21,923 nt of DNA from an uncultured Sutterella sp. (lineage in GTDB: Bacteria > Pseudomonadota > Gammaproteobacteria > Burkholderiales > Burkholderiaceae_F), in NCBI GenBank assembly GCA_902477615.1, contig CABSHY010000004.1, forward strand, positions 1-21,923, in the 5' to 3' direction. Position numbers and translations under genes: made by a program. Each line of letters starts with the position of its first letter. Within the stretch, counting starts at the first letter, position 1. The notes beneath the pieces are model-generated. The model saw only the letters and a program-made list of their open reading frames with translations, had not been told where the DNA came from and made no database searches. Positions 13,275 to 21,237 of this stretch are shown here, in pieces.

Positions 13275-14957
13275 TTAAATGGTGACGAAATTCCACATGA
13301 TGAGTAGCACCAATTGACCGGTCAAAATACGCAAGAACATGGCAAGCGGATATACCGTTGAGTAAGCCACGGCCGAGCTATTTTTCTCAGACAAGGTTGC
13401 TGCGTAGGCCAAAGTGGGAGGATCCGTTGTGGCCCCGGCTAAAAGACCTACGATGCTATGGTAGTTGATCTTAAAGTAGTGACGTGCAATGCAACCCACG
13501 ATAATCAACGGGATAATAGTCACAAAGAGGCCCAATACAACATACAAAGGACCATTACCAACCACTAAGGCATCGACGAACTTTGTCCCAGCAGATAACC
13601 CAACACTGGCTAGAAAGAGCGCAATACCGAGTTCTCGTACCATAAGATTGGCCGAAGACGTTGTGTAAGTGATCAACTTAAAGGTCGGCCCATAACGACC
13701 AAGCAAAATAGCGATGATCAAGGGGCCACCTGCCAAACCAAGCTTTAACGGCACGGGCATCCCTGGGATGACAATCGGTAAAGAACCGAACAAAATACCA
13801 ATCGTGATGCCAATGAAAATGGCAATGAGGTTGGGGTGTTCCAAGTACTTAATCTTGTTACCCAAGCGTGCCTCTAAGCGAGCCAAAGAGTTTTCTGGAC
13901 CCACACAGTAGAGTTGGTCGCCCATTTGAATATGCAGGCTTTGATAGGGGAATAACTGCATACCAGCACGGTAGATACGAGTGACGTTGATGCCGTCATA
14001 GTGGCTTAAGTGCAAATCCGCAATGGAGATACCGTTGACATCGGGACGCGTTACCACAATACGACGTGACGTAATGGGGCTGTTTTCCGTTGCCAAGTCA
14101 ATTTCTGTATCTTCCTCACCAAAGAACGCAACGATAGCGCTCTTATTTTCTTCAGCAGAAACAATACGAACTTTGTCGCCGACATGAACAACAGCGGTTG
14201 CCGTTGGGCTGGAAATCTCACCCTCGTGCATGATGCGAGAACAGATGAAGGGTCGCCCGATAAATTGTCGGATGTCTCGAATGCTACGGTTTTCCAATGC
14301 GTGATTAGCAACCGTTACATGGAAGTAAATCGGAGCGGCGTTACTGGCTTGCTCTTCTTCTTCCCAGTGACGGTCTTCTTCTTTCATGTCAATGCGGAAA
14401 ATCAAGCGCAAAACGATAGCCGTACCAATGATTGCAACAACACCTAAGGGGTAGGAACAGGCGTAAGCAATGGCGATATCTTCACCTTGGTAGCCCATAT
14501 AGGCAAGGGCTTCTTGTGTGGCACCCAAGCCCGGCGTATTGGTCACGGCACCGTAGTGAACACCGAGCATTTGAGCCAAGCTCAACGTGTCGGCAAATAT
14601 GAAGTAAAGAGCAATCGTGACCACTAAACTCAATAAAACAGCCAAAATCATTAAGCCATTGAGGATAATGCCGCCGGATTTAAAGGAGGCAAAAAAGGAG
14701 GGGCCCACTTGTAAGCCAATAAAAAAGACAAACAAGATAAGACCAAAGTCACGAATAAACGATAAAACTTGACCGTTGACTTGGAAGCCAAAGTAGTTAA
14801 GGGCCAGCCCGGCAAACAGCACAAACGTGACGCCGAGCGAAACGCCAAAAACTTTGATTCTTCCCAAACCCATTCCAAGCGCAATCACAATGGAATAAAC
14901 CAAAAGGATGTGTGCAATGGAGTCAGGGTTGGTTAGTAAAGAACTCAGCCAATCCAT
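13275..14957 (-). CDS. putative transporter of the YidE/YbjL/AspT family
   Basis: 560 residues. Layout: about five membrane helices (6-180), a cytoplasmic insert of about 200 residues with an acidic linker (KEEDRHWEEEEQ) and two regulatory RCK-C/TrkA-C-like domains (about 205-375), then five or more helices (380-560). The two halves carry related motifs, GAVTNTPGLGATQEAL in the first and GLLAGATTDPPTLAYAATL in the second, typical of the antiporter-duplication family. AspT exchanges aspartate for alanine; most YidE-type members have no known substrate, so I assign none. The ATG gives MDWLSSLLTNP; the best ribosome binding site (AGGA) is about 13 nt away, which is long. The gene stands alone between lysA and engB with its own promoter and terminator. 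Confidence 0.85.
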   Translation of the reverse strand: MDWLSSLLTNPDSIAHILLVYSIVIALGMGLGRIKVFGVSLGVTFVLFAGLALNYFGFQVNGQVLSFIRDFGLILFVFFIGLQVGPSFFASFKSGGIILNGLMILAVLLSLVVTIALYFIFADTLSLAQMLGVHYGAVTNTPGLGATQEALAYMGYQGEDIAIAYACSYPLGVVAIIGTAIVLRLIFRIDMKEEDRHWEEEEQASNAAPIYFHVTVANHALENRSIRDIRQFIGRPFICSRIMHEGEISSPTATAVVHVGDKVRIVSAEENKSAIVAFFGEEDTEIDLATENSPITSRRIVVTRPDVNGISIADLHLSHYDGINVTRIYRAGMQLFPYQSLHIQMGDQLYCVGPENSLARLEARLGNKIKYLEHPNLIAIFIGITIGILFGSLPIVIPGMPVPLKLGLAGGPLIIAILLGRYGPTFKLITYTTSSANLMVRELGIALFLASVGLSAGTKFVDALVVGNGPLYVVLGLFVTIIPLIIVGCIARHYFKINYHSIVGLLAGATTDPPTLAYAATLSEKNSSAVAYSTVYPLAMFLRILTGQLVLLIMWNFVTI

Positions 14958-14983
14958 GGTGATAAAGATTTCCTAAAACAATA

Positions 14984-15012
14984 ATTATTGAATGAGGCAA
15001 CTCTATCACCAA
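14984..15012 (-). promoter_or_regulatory. promoter of the YidE-type transporter, with repeated heptamer
   Basis: On the minus strand: TTGGTG (15012-15007), 17-nt spacer, AATAAT (14989-14984). The heptamer GGTGATA occurs on the minus strand over the -35 (15010-15004) and upstream at 15047-15041, and in opposite orientation beside the start codon (14958-14964). Such spacing suggests an operator set, but no regulator is known. Confidence 0.45.
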
Positions 15013-15020
15013 GATTTACG

Positions 15021-15050
15021 CTCGGCACTAGTGAAAACACTATCACCGAG
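15021..15050. terminator. stem-loop downstream of lysA
   Basis: 15021-15033 pairs with 15038-15050 around a four-base loop. In minus-strand RNA 12 of 13 positions pair (two G-T), but no T-run follows on that strand. A T5 run lies on the plus side, where the stem is weaker. It may be a lysA 3'-end hairpin rather than a strong terminator. Confidence 0.4.
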
Positions 15051-15069
15051 GGGCTTTTTGTGTAAATAC

Positions 15070-16344
15070 CTAAATAAGACGCTCTAATTGCCAAGTGTCT
15101 TCAATATTTTGACGATGACGAATCAGGAAGCTTCGATCCTGATCAACCAAAATTTCAGCCACTAGCGGACGGGAGTTGTAGTTACTGGCCATACTCATGC
15201 CATAAGCACCCGCAACGGTTATGGCAAGGCACTGTCCCGCCTCTGTCTTAAGAACACGCTTTCTACCCAACCAGTCGCTCGACTCGCACACAGGACCCAC
15301 GATATCGTAAGTCTGAGCCGTCAAGTGTTCTTGAATTTGAATTGGAAGAATGGGCATCCAGGCTTCGTAAAGGGCTGGGCGCATCATCTCCGTCATGCCG
15401 GCATCGACCACTAAAAAGTTCTTCACAGGCGTTTTCTTGATGTATTGCACCGTTGTGAGCAAGGCGCCGGCGTTAGCAACCATGGAGCGACCGGGCTCAA
15501 AAATCATTGATAAATGGCCTAACCCTCTGTCAATCATTTTTTGGTGCAATTGACGCGTCAACTCTGTGATGTCTAAGGGCGTTTCATCTTGGTATCGAAC
15601 GCCGACACCGCCACCAAAATCAACGTGCTCAAGCGTGATGCCTTCGTCTTGAAGGTGGATAACTAAGTCGAGGATTTTGTCACACGCATCAAGGTACGGA
15701 GACATGTCGGTGAGTTGAGAGCCGATGTGACTGTCAATGCCCACAACCTTTAGCCAACGACTTTGATGTGCGTGGCGATAAAGTGCGAGGCACTCATCGT
15801 AATCAACGCCGAACTTGTTGTTTTTAAGACCCGTTGAAATGTAGGGGTGGGTGTGCGCATCCACATCAGGATTTACACGAACAGAAATCGGTGCAATGCA
15901 ATTGGTGCGTGCAGCAACCGTTTCAATGCGAGAAAGTTCCGGAATACTCTCAACGTTAAAGCACTTGATACCGACTTTGAGAGCGAGTTCGATTTCGGTC
16001 TCTGTTTTGGCAACGCCGGAAAATGTGACGTTCTGAGGATTGCCACCGGCGTGCAAGACACGAGTTAATTCTCCTGCAGAAACGATATCAAAGCCACTGC
16101 CTAATTGAGCAAGCAATTGCAAAATGGCGATATTGGAGTTGGCCTTAACAGCATAGCAAATGAGATGCGGAAAGCCCTTTAGAGCTTGCGTGTAAGCGTC
16201 GTAAGCTTTTACGATAGAGTCTTTTGAGTAGACGTAAAGGGGCGTACCGTAATCTCGTGCGAGGTCTGCCAACTTGACGTTTTCACAATAAAGGTCATTG
16301 CCGCAGTAGTGCCATTGCGGCCCCGGCAAAAATGTATCAGCCAT
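15070..16344 (-). CDS. lysA: diaminopimelate decarboxylase
   Basis: 424 residues. It is a PLP-dependent fold-III decarboxylase that converts meso-diaminopimelate to L-lysine and CO2, the last step of lysine synthesis. Seen: the PLP lysine in YAVKANSN (K67), HIGSQ near 207, GGGVGVRY near 244, EPGRSMVANAG near 283, the catalytic cysteine in VCESSDW near 353, and the active-site tyrosine in AYGMSMASNYNSRP near 381. The ATG at 16344 is chosen because GGAG lies 6 nt upstream; a longer frame from TTG at 16362 has no such signal. It follows lptM by 27 nt, presumably in one operon. Confidence 0.97.
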   Translation of the reverse strand: MADTFLPGPQWHYCGNDLYCENVKLADLARDYGTPLYVYSKDSIVKAYDAYTQALKGFPHLICYAVKANSNIAILQLLAQLGSGFDIVSAGELTRVLHAGGNPQNVTFSGVAKTETEIELALKVGIKCFNVESIPELSRIETVAARTNCIAPISVRVNPDVDAHTHPYISTGLKNNKFGVDYDECLALYRHAHQSRWLKVVGIDSHIGSQLTDMSPYLDACDKILDLVIHLQDEGITLEHVDFGGGVGVRYQDETPLDITELTRQLHQKMIDRGLGHLSMIFEPGRSMVANAGALLTTVQYIKKTPVKNFLVVDAGMTEMMRPALYEAWMPILPIQIQEHLTAQTYDIVGPVCESSDWLGRKRVLKTEAGQCLAITVAGAYGMSMASNYNSRPLVAEILVDQDRSFLIRHRQNIEDTWQLERLI

Positions 16345-16371
16345 AAAAGTCTCCGTAGGCAACGGCCAATG

Positions 16372-16536
16372 TCATGGTTGAGTGCCTTGTTGGGTGTCAA
16401 CCGTCGTATTTTCGATGCTTTCGATAGACTCTGTCGGCATCGGTGCCTTTTGAGGCATATAAAGACCGCTCTTGAGGCCACATGCTGTCAGTAAAATGGA
16501 GCTGACAAGAATCGCTAAAATTTTAAAACGGTTCAT
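16372..16536 (-). CDS. lptM: small outer-membrane lipoprotein LptM (YifL-like)
   Basis: Translated directly: 54 residues, MNRFKILAILVSSILLTACG followed by LKSGLYMPQKAPMPTESIES and a short polar tail. The first 18 residues are a lipoprotein signal peptide with lipobox LTAC (cysteine 19). The segment right after the cysteine, GLKSGLYMP, matches the conserved CGLKGPLYFP of E. coli LptM, which binds the LptDE translocon and aids LptD disulfide maturation. The position directly upstream of lysA and divergent from cyaY also fits. Only weak ribosome-binding sequence (GAAAG) precedes the ATG. Identification rests on motif and context, and is fairly strong for so short a protein. Confidence 0.85.
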   Translation of the reverse strand: MNRFKILAILVSSILLTACGLKSGLYMPQKAPMPTESIESIENTTVDTQQGTQP

Positions 16537-16563
16537 AAGAGTAACTTTCAAATTAATTTAACT

Positions 16564-16878
16564 ATGACAGAAACAGAGTTTATCGCACTTGCACAAAAAA
16601 CTTTTGATGATCTTGAGGCTTATCTCGAAGCTCTAGGTGAAGATCTGGATATTGAGCGCCAGGGAAATGTCCTCACCATTGAAACCGAGGATGGTTTTCA
16701 GATTGTTATCAATCAGCAAACGCCCATGAAACAGATTTGGTTAGCAAGTCTTAAGGGTGGCTACCGTTTTGATTGGATTGATGCTCATTGGGTGGAAGCC
16801 ACCAAGTCACAAACCATTGAAGATGTTTTGTCGGGTCTTTTAACGCAAAAGCTCGGCCATAAGGTCGAGCTTTTGTAG
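16564..16878 (+). CDS. cyaY: frataxin-like iron-sulfur protein CyaY
   Basis: 104 residues, the family length. Frataxins bind iron and modulate the IscS/IscU iron-sulfur assembly machine. The acidic first helix (TETEFIALAQKTFDDLEAYLEALGEDLDIE) supplies the iron-binding carboxylates. The beta-sheet core follows (NVLTIETEDGFQIVINQQTPMKQIWLASL), then the tryptophan motif GGYRFDW. No ribosome binding site is seen before the ATG and the gap to divergent lptM is only 27 bp. The last ten codons also encode a hairpin that can act as terminator. It ends 16 nt from the convergent ponA stop. Confidence 0.93.
   Translation: MTETEFIALAQKTFDDLEAYLEALGEDLDIERQGNVLTIETEDGFQIVINQQTPMKQIWLASLKGGYRFDWIDAHWVEATKSQTIEDVLSGLLTQKLGHKVELL
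16846..16875. terminator. terminator hairpin inside the end of cyaY
   Basis: CAAAAGCTCGGCC (16846-16858) pairs with GGTCGAGCTTTTG (16863-16875), 13 bp with one G-T pair, loop ATAA. The stem carries T4 on either strand, so it could terminate both cyaY (+) and convergent ponA (-). It lies entirely in the cyaY coding region and ends at the stop codon. Confidence 0.6.
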
Positions 16879-16894
16879 GGCTGAAATCAAAACG

Positions 16895-19261
16895 TTAGAA
16901 GATTTGATCGCGAATCGTTCCGCTGATCGGATCTACCTCTTCCGGCGTGGTGGATTCGCCAAGACCTAGCGTTTGCACCGAGTTGTGGGCTTGGTCAGCA
17001 TAGTAAAGGTCTCCGTCAATATTGATGACGTCAGAAGGTTGTGGACGATAGTACTCCGGCACGCCCTTTAGGGCCGTTTGCATGTACTCAACCCAAATCG
17101 GTAAGACCAAACCACCACCGGTTTCCGTTGCACCCAAGGGTTTGGGTTTGTCGTAACCGACCCAACCAACAGCGGCGATGTTACCGGCATAACCCGCAAA
17201 CCAAGCGTCCACAGAGTCGTTTGTTGTACCGGTCTTGGCACCGATGTCATTGCGCTTGAGGGCATTGCCTGCTCGACGGCCCGTACCATCAGTGGCCACA
17301 CCGTGCAATAACGAATTCATGATGAACGCATTACGAGCATCAAGAGTACGCGGTGCGTCTTGTCCCGCGACACGCGGATGCGCTTGCATCAACACGTTGC
17401 CCTCACTATCGGTGACCTTCTCAATGAGGTAAGGTTGAACCAAGAAGCCGCCATTGGCAAAGACTGAGTAACCGGTGAGCATTTCCCACGGAGTGACGGA
17501 ACCGGCGCCAAGAGCCGTTGTTAAAAGCGGAGGATGGTCCTTGGCATCAAAACCGAATTTCGTCAGATATTGTTGCGCATAATAGGGGTCAATGGCCTGC
17601 ATGATGCGGACAGAAACTAAGTTCTTTGATTTTTTCAATGCCGTGGCAAGCGTCATCGGGCCGTCAAAACGACGATCATAGTTACGCGGTTCCCAAAGTT
17701 TACCGCCCGTTAAACGCGGATCAATGGAAATCGGTGCATCATTGATCACCGTTGTCGGCGTAAAGCCCTTATCAAGCGCAGCCGAATAAATAAAGGGTTT
17801 AAAGCTTGAACCCGGTTGACGGGAGGCTTGTGTGACGTGATTGAACTGATTGAGTTTGAAGTCAAAGCCACCCACGAGCGAGTAAATGGCACCCGTTTCA
17901 AAATTGCCGGAAATAAAGGCACTTTCAACAACAGGAATTTGCCCTAAAGACCAACGTCCCTTTTTATCTTGTGTGATACGGACAATGGCTCCGACTCGCA
18001 ATTCGCCGTCTTTGTAACGACCGTTGAGTGTTTGCCCCTTTTGCGCAATAAAGCGCTTAGCAAACTCAAAGCCCTGGGCATCGAGCGTGATCACATCGTT
18101 GTTAGCAATTTGCACCTTCATGCTCTTAGGGGTAAATTCCGTGACGACACCGGGCAAAAGGTTCGTGCTGGAGACAACTTGAGAGAGGCCATGACGGATG
18201 TTGGCATCGCGAGTTTGGGGATCAGACAGATCCACATAGCGCTCAACACCGCGATAGCCATAGCGACGGTCGTATTTGACGAGATTTTTTCGAACGGCAG
18301 AGCTCGCCACGCGTTGATCTTTGCTACGAATTGTTGTGTAGACATTAAGGCCTTGGTTGTAGATGACATCGCCAAAGTAAGGCACCAAGAGCATGCGGGC
18401 TAATTCGGCGGCATAACCAGCGTGCAAATCTTGCGTAATCAACGTGGTCTTTTTCAATTGAGCAGAAGCCGCCTGAACTTCAATGGGTTGAGCCAAAGCG
18501 CTTTCGTACGTGATGTCATCGATATAGCCCAATTGCAACATGCGGCCCAAGACGTAATTGCGACGCATGGTGGCTCGCTTCATGTTAACGAGCGGGTTAT
18601 AGGCACTCGGTGCGACAGGAAGGCCGGCCAACACAGCCGCTTCAGAAATGGAGACGTTTCTCAAGTCTTTGCCAAAATAGGTTTTAGCCGCACTGCCGAA
18701 ACCATACGCACGGTTACCCAAGAAAATTTGGTTCGCATAGACTTCAAAAATCTTGTCTTTGCTTAAATTTTGCTCAATTTTAAGAGATAAGGCGACTTCG
18801 TAAAGCTTACGAGTGTAGCTTCGCTCTGAACTTAAGAAAAAGTTTCGAGCCACCTGCATCGTGATAGTGCTACCACCTTGACCTTTACGGCCGGTCAAAA
18901 TGTTGGCTAATGCAGCACGCACAAAGCCCATGAATTCAATGCCGGAGTGCTCGTAAAAGCCGTTATCTTCAGCTGCCAAAATGGCCAAACGCATGTGACG
19001 GGGCATTTCTTCAATGGGCACAAAGTCTCGACGTTCCTCGCCGAATTCACCAATGAGATCGCCGTCAGCGGTGTAAATACGAAGCGGGACTTTGGGACGG
19101 TATTCCGTTAAAGCCTCAATGGAAGGCAAACGATAGTAGACAACGGAAAAGGCCACAAGACCAACGGAAACACCAATGACACCAACAGCGGCGCCAGCCA
19201 GGCAAGTCCACTTTAATAATTTTTTAAACCCGAAAGATTGGGAAGACGTTTTCTTTTTCAT
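16895..19261 (-). CDS. ponA: class A penicillin-binding protein 1A
   Basis: 788 residues from the ATG at 19261. It is a bifunctional peptidoglycan synthase of the inner membrane: a short basic cytoplasmic tail and one membrane helix (about 19-43), a GT51 glycosyltransferase domain with the catalytic glutamate in AAEDNGFYEHSG (E98), GQGGSTITMQ (127-136) and the RKLYEVALSLKIEQ block near 151, then an OB-like linker and the transpeptidase domain with SSFK (serine 485), SKN (545-547) and KTGTT (676-680). All catalytic motifs are intact. An in-frame TTG at 19294 would add 11 residues, but no ribosome binding site supports either start. Also called mrcA. Divergent from the mla operon. Confidence 0.96.
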   Translation of the reverse strand: MKKKTSSQSFGFKKLLKWTCLAGAAVGVIGVSVGLVAFSVVYYRLPSIEALTEYRPKVPLRIYTADGDLIGEFGEERRDFVPIEEMPRHMRLAILAAEDNGFYEHSGIEFMGFVRAALANILTGRKGQGGSTITMQVARNFFLSSERSYTRKLYEVALSLKIEQNLSKDKIFEVYANQIFLGNRAYGFGSAAKTYFGKDLRNVSISEAAVLAGLPVAPSAYNPLVNMKRATMRRNYVLGRMLQLGYIDDITYESALAQPIEVQAASAQLKKTTLITQDLHAGYAAELARMLLVPYFGDVIYNQGLNVYTTIRSKDQRVASSAVRKNLVKYDRRYGYRGVERYVDLSDPQTRDANIRHGLSQVVSSTNLLPGVVTEFTPKSMKVQIANNDVITLDAQGFEFAKRFIAQKGQTLNGRYKDGELRVGAIVRITQDKKGRWSLGQIPVVESAFISGNFETGAIYSLVGGFDFKLNQFNHVTQASRQPGSSFKPFIYSAALDKGFTPTTVINDAPISIDPRLTGGKLWEPRNYDRRFDGPMTLATALKKSKNLVSVRIMQAIDPYYAQQYLTKFGFDAKDHPPLLTTALGAGSVTPWEMLTGYSVFANGGFLVQPYLIEKVTDSEGNVLMQAHPRVAGQDAPRTLDARNAFIMNSLLHGVATDGTGRRAGNALKRNDIGAKTGTTNDSVDAWFAGYAGNIAAVGWVGYDKPKPLGATETGGGLVLPIWVEYMQTALKGVPEYYRPQPSDVINIDGDLYYADQAHNSVQTLGLGESTTPEEVDPISGTIRDQIF

Positions 19262-19643
19262 TGTAACGAGTACGAGTATTGCGCCAAGGCCCACACGAAA
19301 GTTGAGCCAATCCAGACTAATGGTACTGAAGCATGTGCACTTTGGAAATATTTGTTAGCAACGAGCTGTAACAAGTCCGGAGGATTTCTATTAAAACTCG
19401 TTATTTTATCGAATTCTGTTGCGTTTTTAAACACTTAGAGCGCGATTAAGAATGTTTTCATGGGCAAAAAAATTGTAGTTAAGATATGCTGTATCTGTTG
19501 AATTACAAAAGAGGGCGGTTGGCCGTTGAAGTCAGGGGTTTGAACTCAAATTTGACTCATTTTTAATCCCCCGAAGATAGGGATTGGTCGATATAATATT
19601 GTTCCTCTGAATATGAATTCAGTCATTACTGAAAGGTTTCACT
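19262..19643. other. gene-free divergent region between ponA and mlaF
   Basis: No credible ORF or RNA gene in these 382 bp; it is AT-rich and presumably holds the start signals for both directions. For ponA a minus-strand TTTAAA, 17 nt, TAAAAT pair is the best match, about 150 nt upstream. For mla, TATAAT at 19592-19597 is perfect but lacks a good -35. Just before it is the inverted repeat AATCCC (19565-19570) / GGGATT (19580-19585), and a 10-bp palindrome, TCAAATTTGA, lies at 19546-19555. Confidence 0.6.
19592..19597 (+). promoter_or_regulatory. probable -10 box of the mla operon
   Basis: A perfect TATAAT 46 nt before the GTG start of mlaF. The sequence 16-18 nt upstream is C-rich and unlike a -35 box, so an activator may be needed. 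The call rests on the -10 alone. Confidence 0.4.
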
Positions 19644-20444
19644 GTGAGTGATTTGGTTGTTGTTAACAATGTAACGTTCGGTTACGGAAAGCGGGTCATT
19701 CTCGATAACGTAACCATGCGCTTTGGTCGCGGCAAGGTGGTTGCGATCATGGGCGGCTCTGGTATGGGCAAAACGACATTGTTAAAACTCATTGGGGGAT
19801 TGGAGCAACCCAATGAAGGGGAAGTGCTCTTTGATGGTCAGGTATTGGATCCCAATGATAAGGGCTCGCTTTATGCTGCGCGCCGAAACATGGGGATGCT
19901 TTTTCAGTTTGGCGCCCTTTTCACAGACATGTCCGTGTTGGACAATGTGGCGTTTCCGCTTCGCGAACAAACCTCTTTGAGTGAAGAATTGATTGTTCGC
20001 ATGGCGCTTATGAAATTAAACGCCGTGGGGCTTCGTGGTGCGGCCGATTTGATGCCAAGTGAAATCTCTGGCGGGATGGCGCGTCGTGTGGCCTTGGCTC
20101 GTGCAACGGCGCTTGATCCCCAATTGATTATGTATGACGAACCCTTTGCTGGGTTGGATCCGATCTCGATGGGGATCACTGCTCGATTGATCCGAGATTT
20201 AAACGATGCGCTAAAGGCAACCAGTATTATCGTGACGCACGATGTGCCGGAAACGTTTGCGATCGCACACTATGTTTATATGATCTCTTCGGGTCGTATT
20301 GTGGGTGAAGGCACGCCTGAGCAATTAAGTGCATCGAGCGATCCGTATGTAAGACAGTTTATTGAGGCGCAGCCCGATGGTCCTGTGGCATTTCACTATC
20401 CGGCCGCTCCGATTGCTCAAGAGTTTGGGGTGGGTTCGAGATGA
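19644..20444 (+). CDS. mlaF: phospholipid transport ATPase MlaF
   Basis: 266 residues, the ABC ATPase of the Mla system, which moves phospholipids between the inner and outer membranes to maintain outer-membrane lipid asymmetry. Walker A GGSGMGKTT at 37-45, Q-loop glutamine in LFQFG (88), signature ISGGMARR at 141-148, Walker B LIMYDEP at 161-167 and switch histidine in THD (199). The SGGM signature and FQFGALFTDMSVLDNVAFPLRE are typical of MlaF rather than other ABC proteins. GTG start with AAAGG (19632-19636) 7 nt upstream. The stop overlaps the mlaE ATG (ATGA). Gln codons are mixed here (5 CAA, 4 CAG by eye), unlike the ribosomal genes. Confidence 0.95.
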   Translation: MSDLVVVNNVTFGYGKRVILDNVTMRFGRGKVVAIMGGSGMGKTTLLKLIGGLEQPNEGEVLFDGQVLDPNDKGSLYAARRNMGMLFQFGALFTDMSVLDNVAFPLREQTSLSEELIVRMALMKLNAVGLRGAADLMPSEISGGMARRVALARATALDPQLIMYDEPFAGLDPISMGITARLIRDLNDALKATSIIVTHDVPETFAIAHYVYMISSGRIVGEGTPEQLSASSDPYVRQFIEAQPDGPVAFHYPAAPIAQEFGVGSR

Positions 20445-21217
20445 AAGCATTAATGGATTTAGGTGCATGGACCCTTGACCAAGTTCGTCACGTAGGACGC
20501 TTGGCAATTTTTGCTGTTCAGCTCTTTAAGGAATTGCCTGCTTCTTTGTCGCGTTTCGGACTGGTATGTCAGCAAATTCACTTTATCGGTAACTACTCGC
20601 TTTTGATTATTGCGGTGTCCGGTTTGTTTGTGGGTTTTGTGCTCGCGTTGCAGGGCTATTTCATCTTGGTCAATTACGGTAGCGAACAGGCCTTGGGCGT
20701 CATGGTTGCTTTGTGTTTGACGCGTGAATTAGGGCCGGTGGTTGCTGCACTTTTGTTTGCAGGTCGAGCAGGAACCTCCTTGACGGCAGAAATCGGTTTG
20801 ATGCGTGCCGGCGAGCAAGTGGCTGCGATGGAAATGATGGGGGTTGACCCCGTTCGTCGTGTGTTGGCACCTCGTTTTTGGGGCGTTTTGATTTCCCTGC
20901 CGTGTTTGGCCAGCATTTTCTCGGCTGTTGGTATTTTTGGTGCTTGGATTGTCGGCGTGGCGATGATTGGCGTTGACGGTGGAGCCTTTTGGTCGCAGAT
21001 GCAAGCCGGTGTCGACATTTTCTCCGATATCGGCAACAGTCTTATCAAAGCAGTGGTGTTTGCCATTGCGGTCGGTTTAATTTCTCTTTATCAAGGCTAC
21101 AATGCTCGTCCGACGCCTGAAGGCGTTTCGAGAGCGACGACGCGTACCGTTGTGATCTCCTCCCTCATGGTATTGGGGTTGGACTTCATTATGACAGCCA
21201 TGATGTTCTCGGTTTAG
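20441..21217 (+). CDS. mlaE: phospholipid transport permease MlaE
   Basis: 258 residues, the inner-membrane permease that pairs with MlaF and supports the MlaD hexamer. Several membrane helices are visible (about 50-75, 90-110, 145-175, 198-220, 235-257). The family core ELGPVVAALLFAGRAGTSLT followed by AEIGLMRAGEQVAAMEMMGVDP (about residues 90-135) is present in full; it includes the coupling segment that contacts the ATPase. The ATG overlaps the mlaF stop by 4 nt, and a G-rich stretch upstream acts as ribosome binding site. Confidence 0.95.
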   Translation: MKALMDLGAWTLDQVRHVGRLAIFAVQLFKELPASLSRFGLVCQQIHFIGNYSLLIIAVSGLFVGFVLALQGYFILVNYGSEQALGVMVALCLTRELGPVVAALLFAGRAGTSLTAEIGLMRAGEQVAAMEMMGVDPVRRVLAPRFWGVLISLPCLASIFSAVGIFGAWIVGVAMIGVDGGAFWSQMQAGVDIFSDIGNSLIKAVVFAIAVGLISLYQGYNARPTPEGVSRATTRTVVISSLMVLGLDFIMTAMMFSV

Positions 21218-21237
21218 TAAGTAAAAGGGGCTTTCAG

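Noticed and set aside
19262..19294. TTG start for ponA adding 11 residues
   Set aside because: The extra residues (GLGAILVLVT) are unlike class A PBP cytoplasmic tails, and the ATG directly before KKK fits better.
19612..19650. 12-codon mini-ORF (MNSVITERFHCE) overlapping the mlaF start
   Set aside because: No ribosome binding site and very short; a leader peptide cannot be excluded but nothing supports it.
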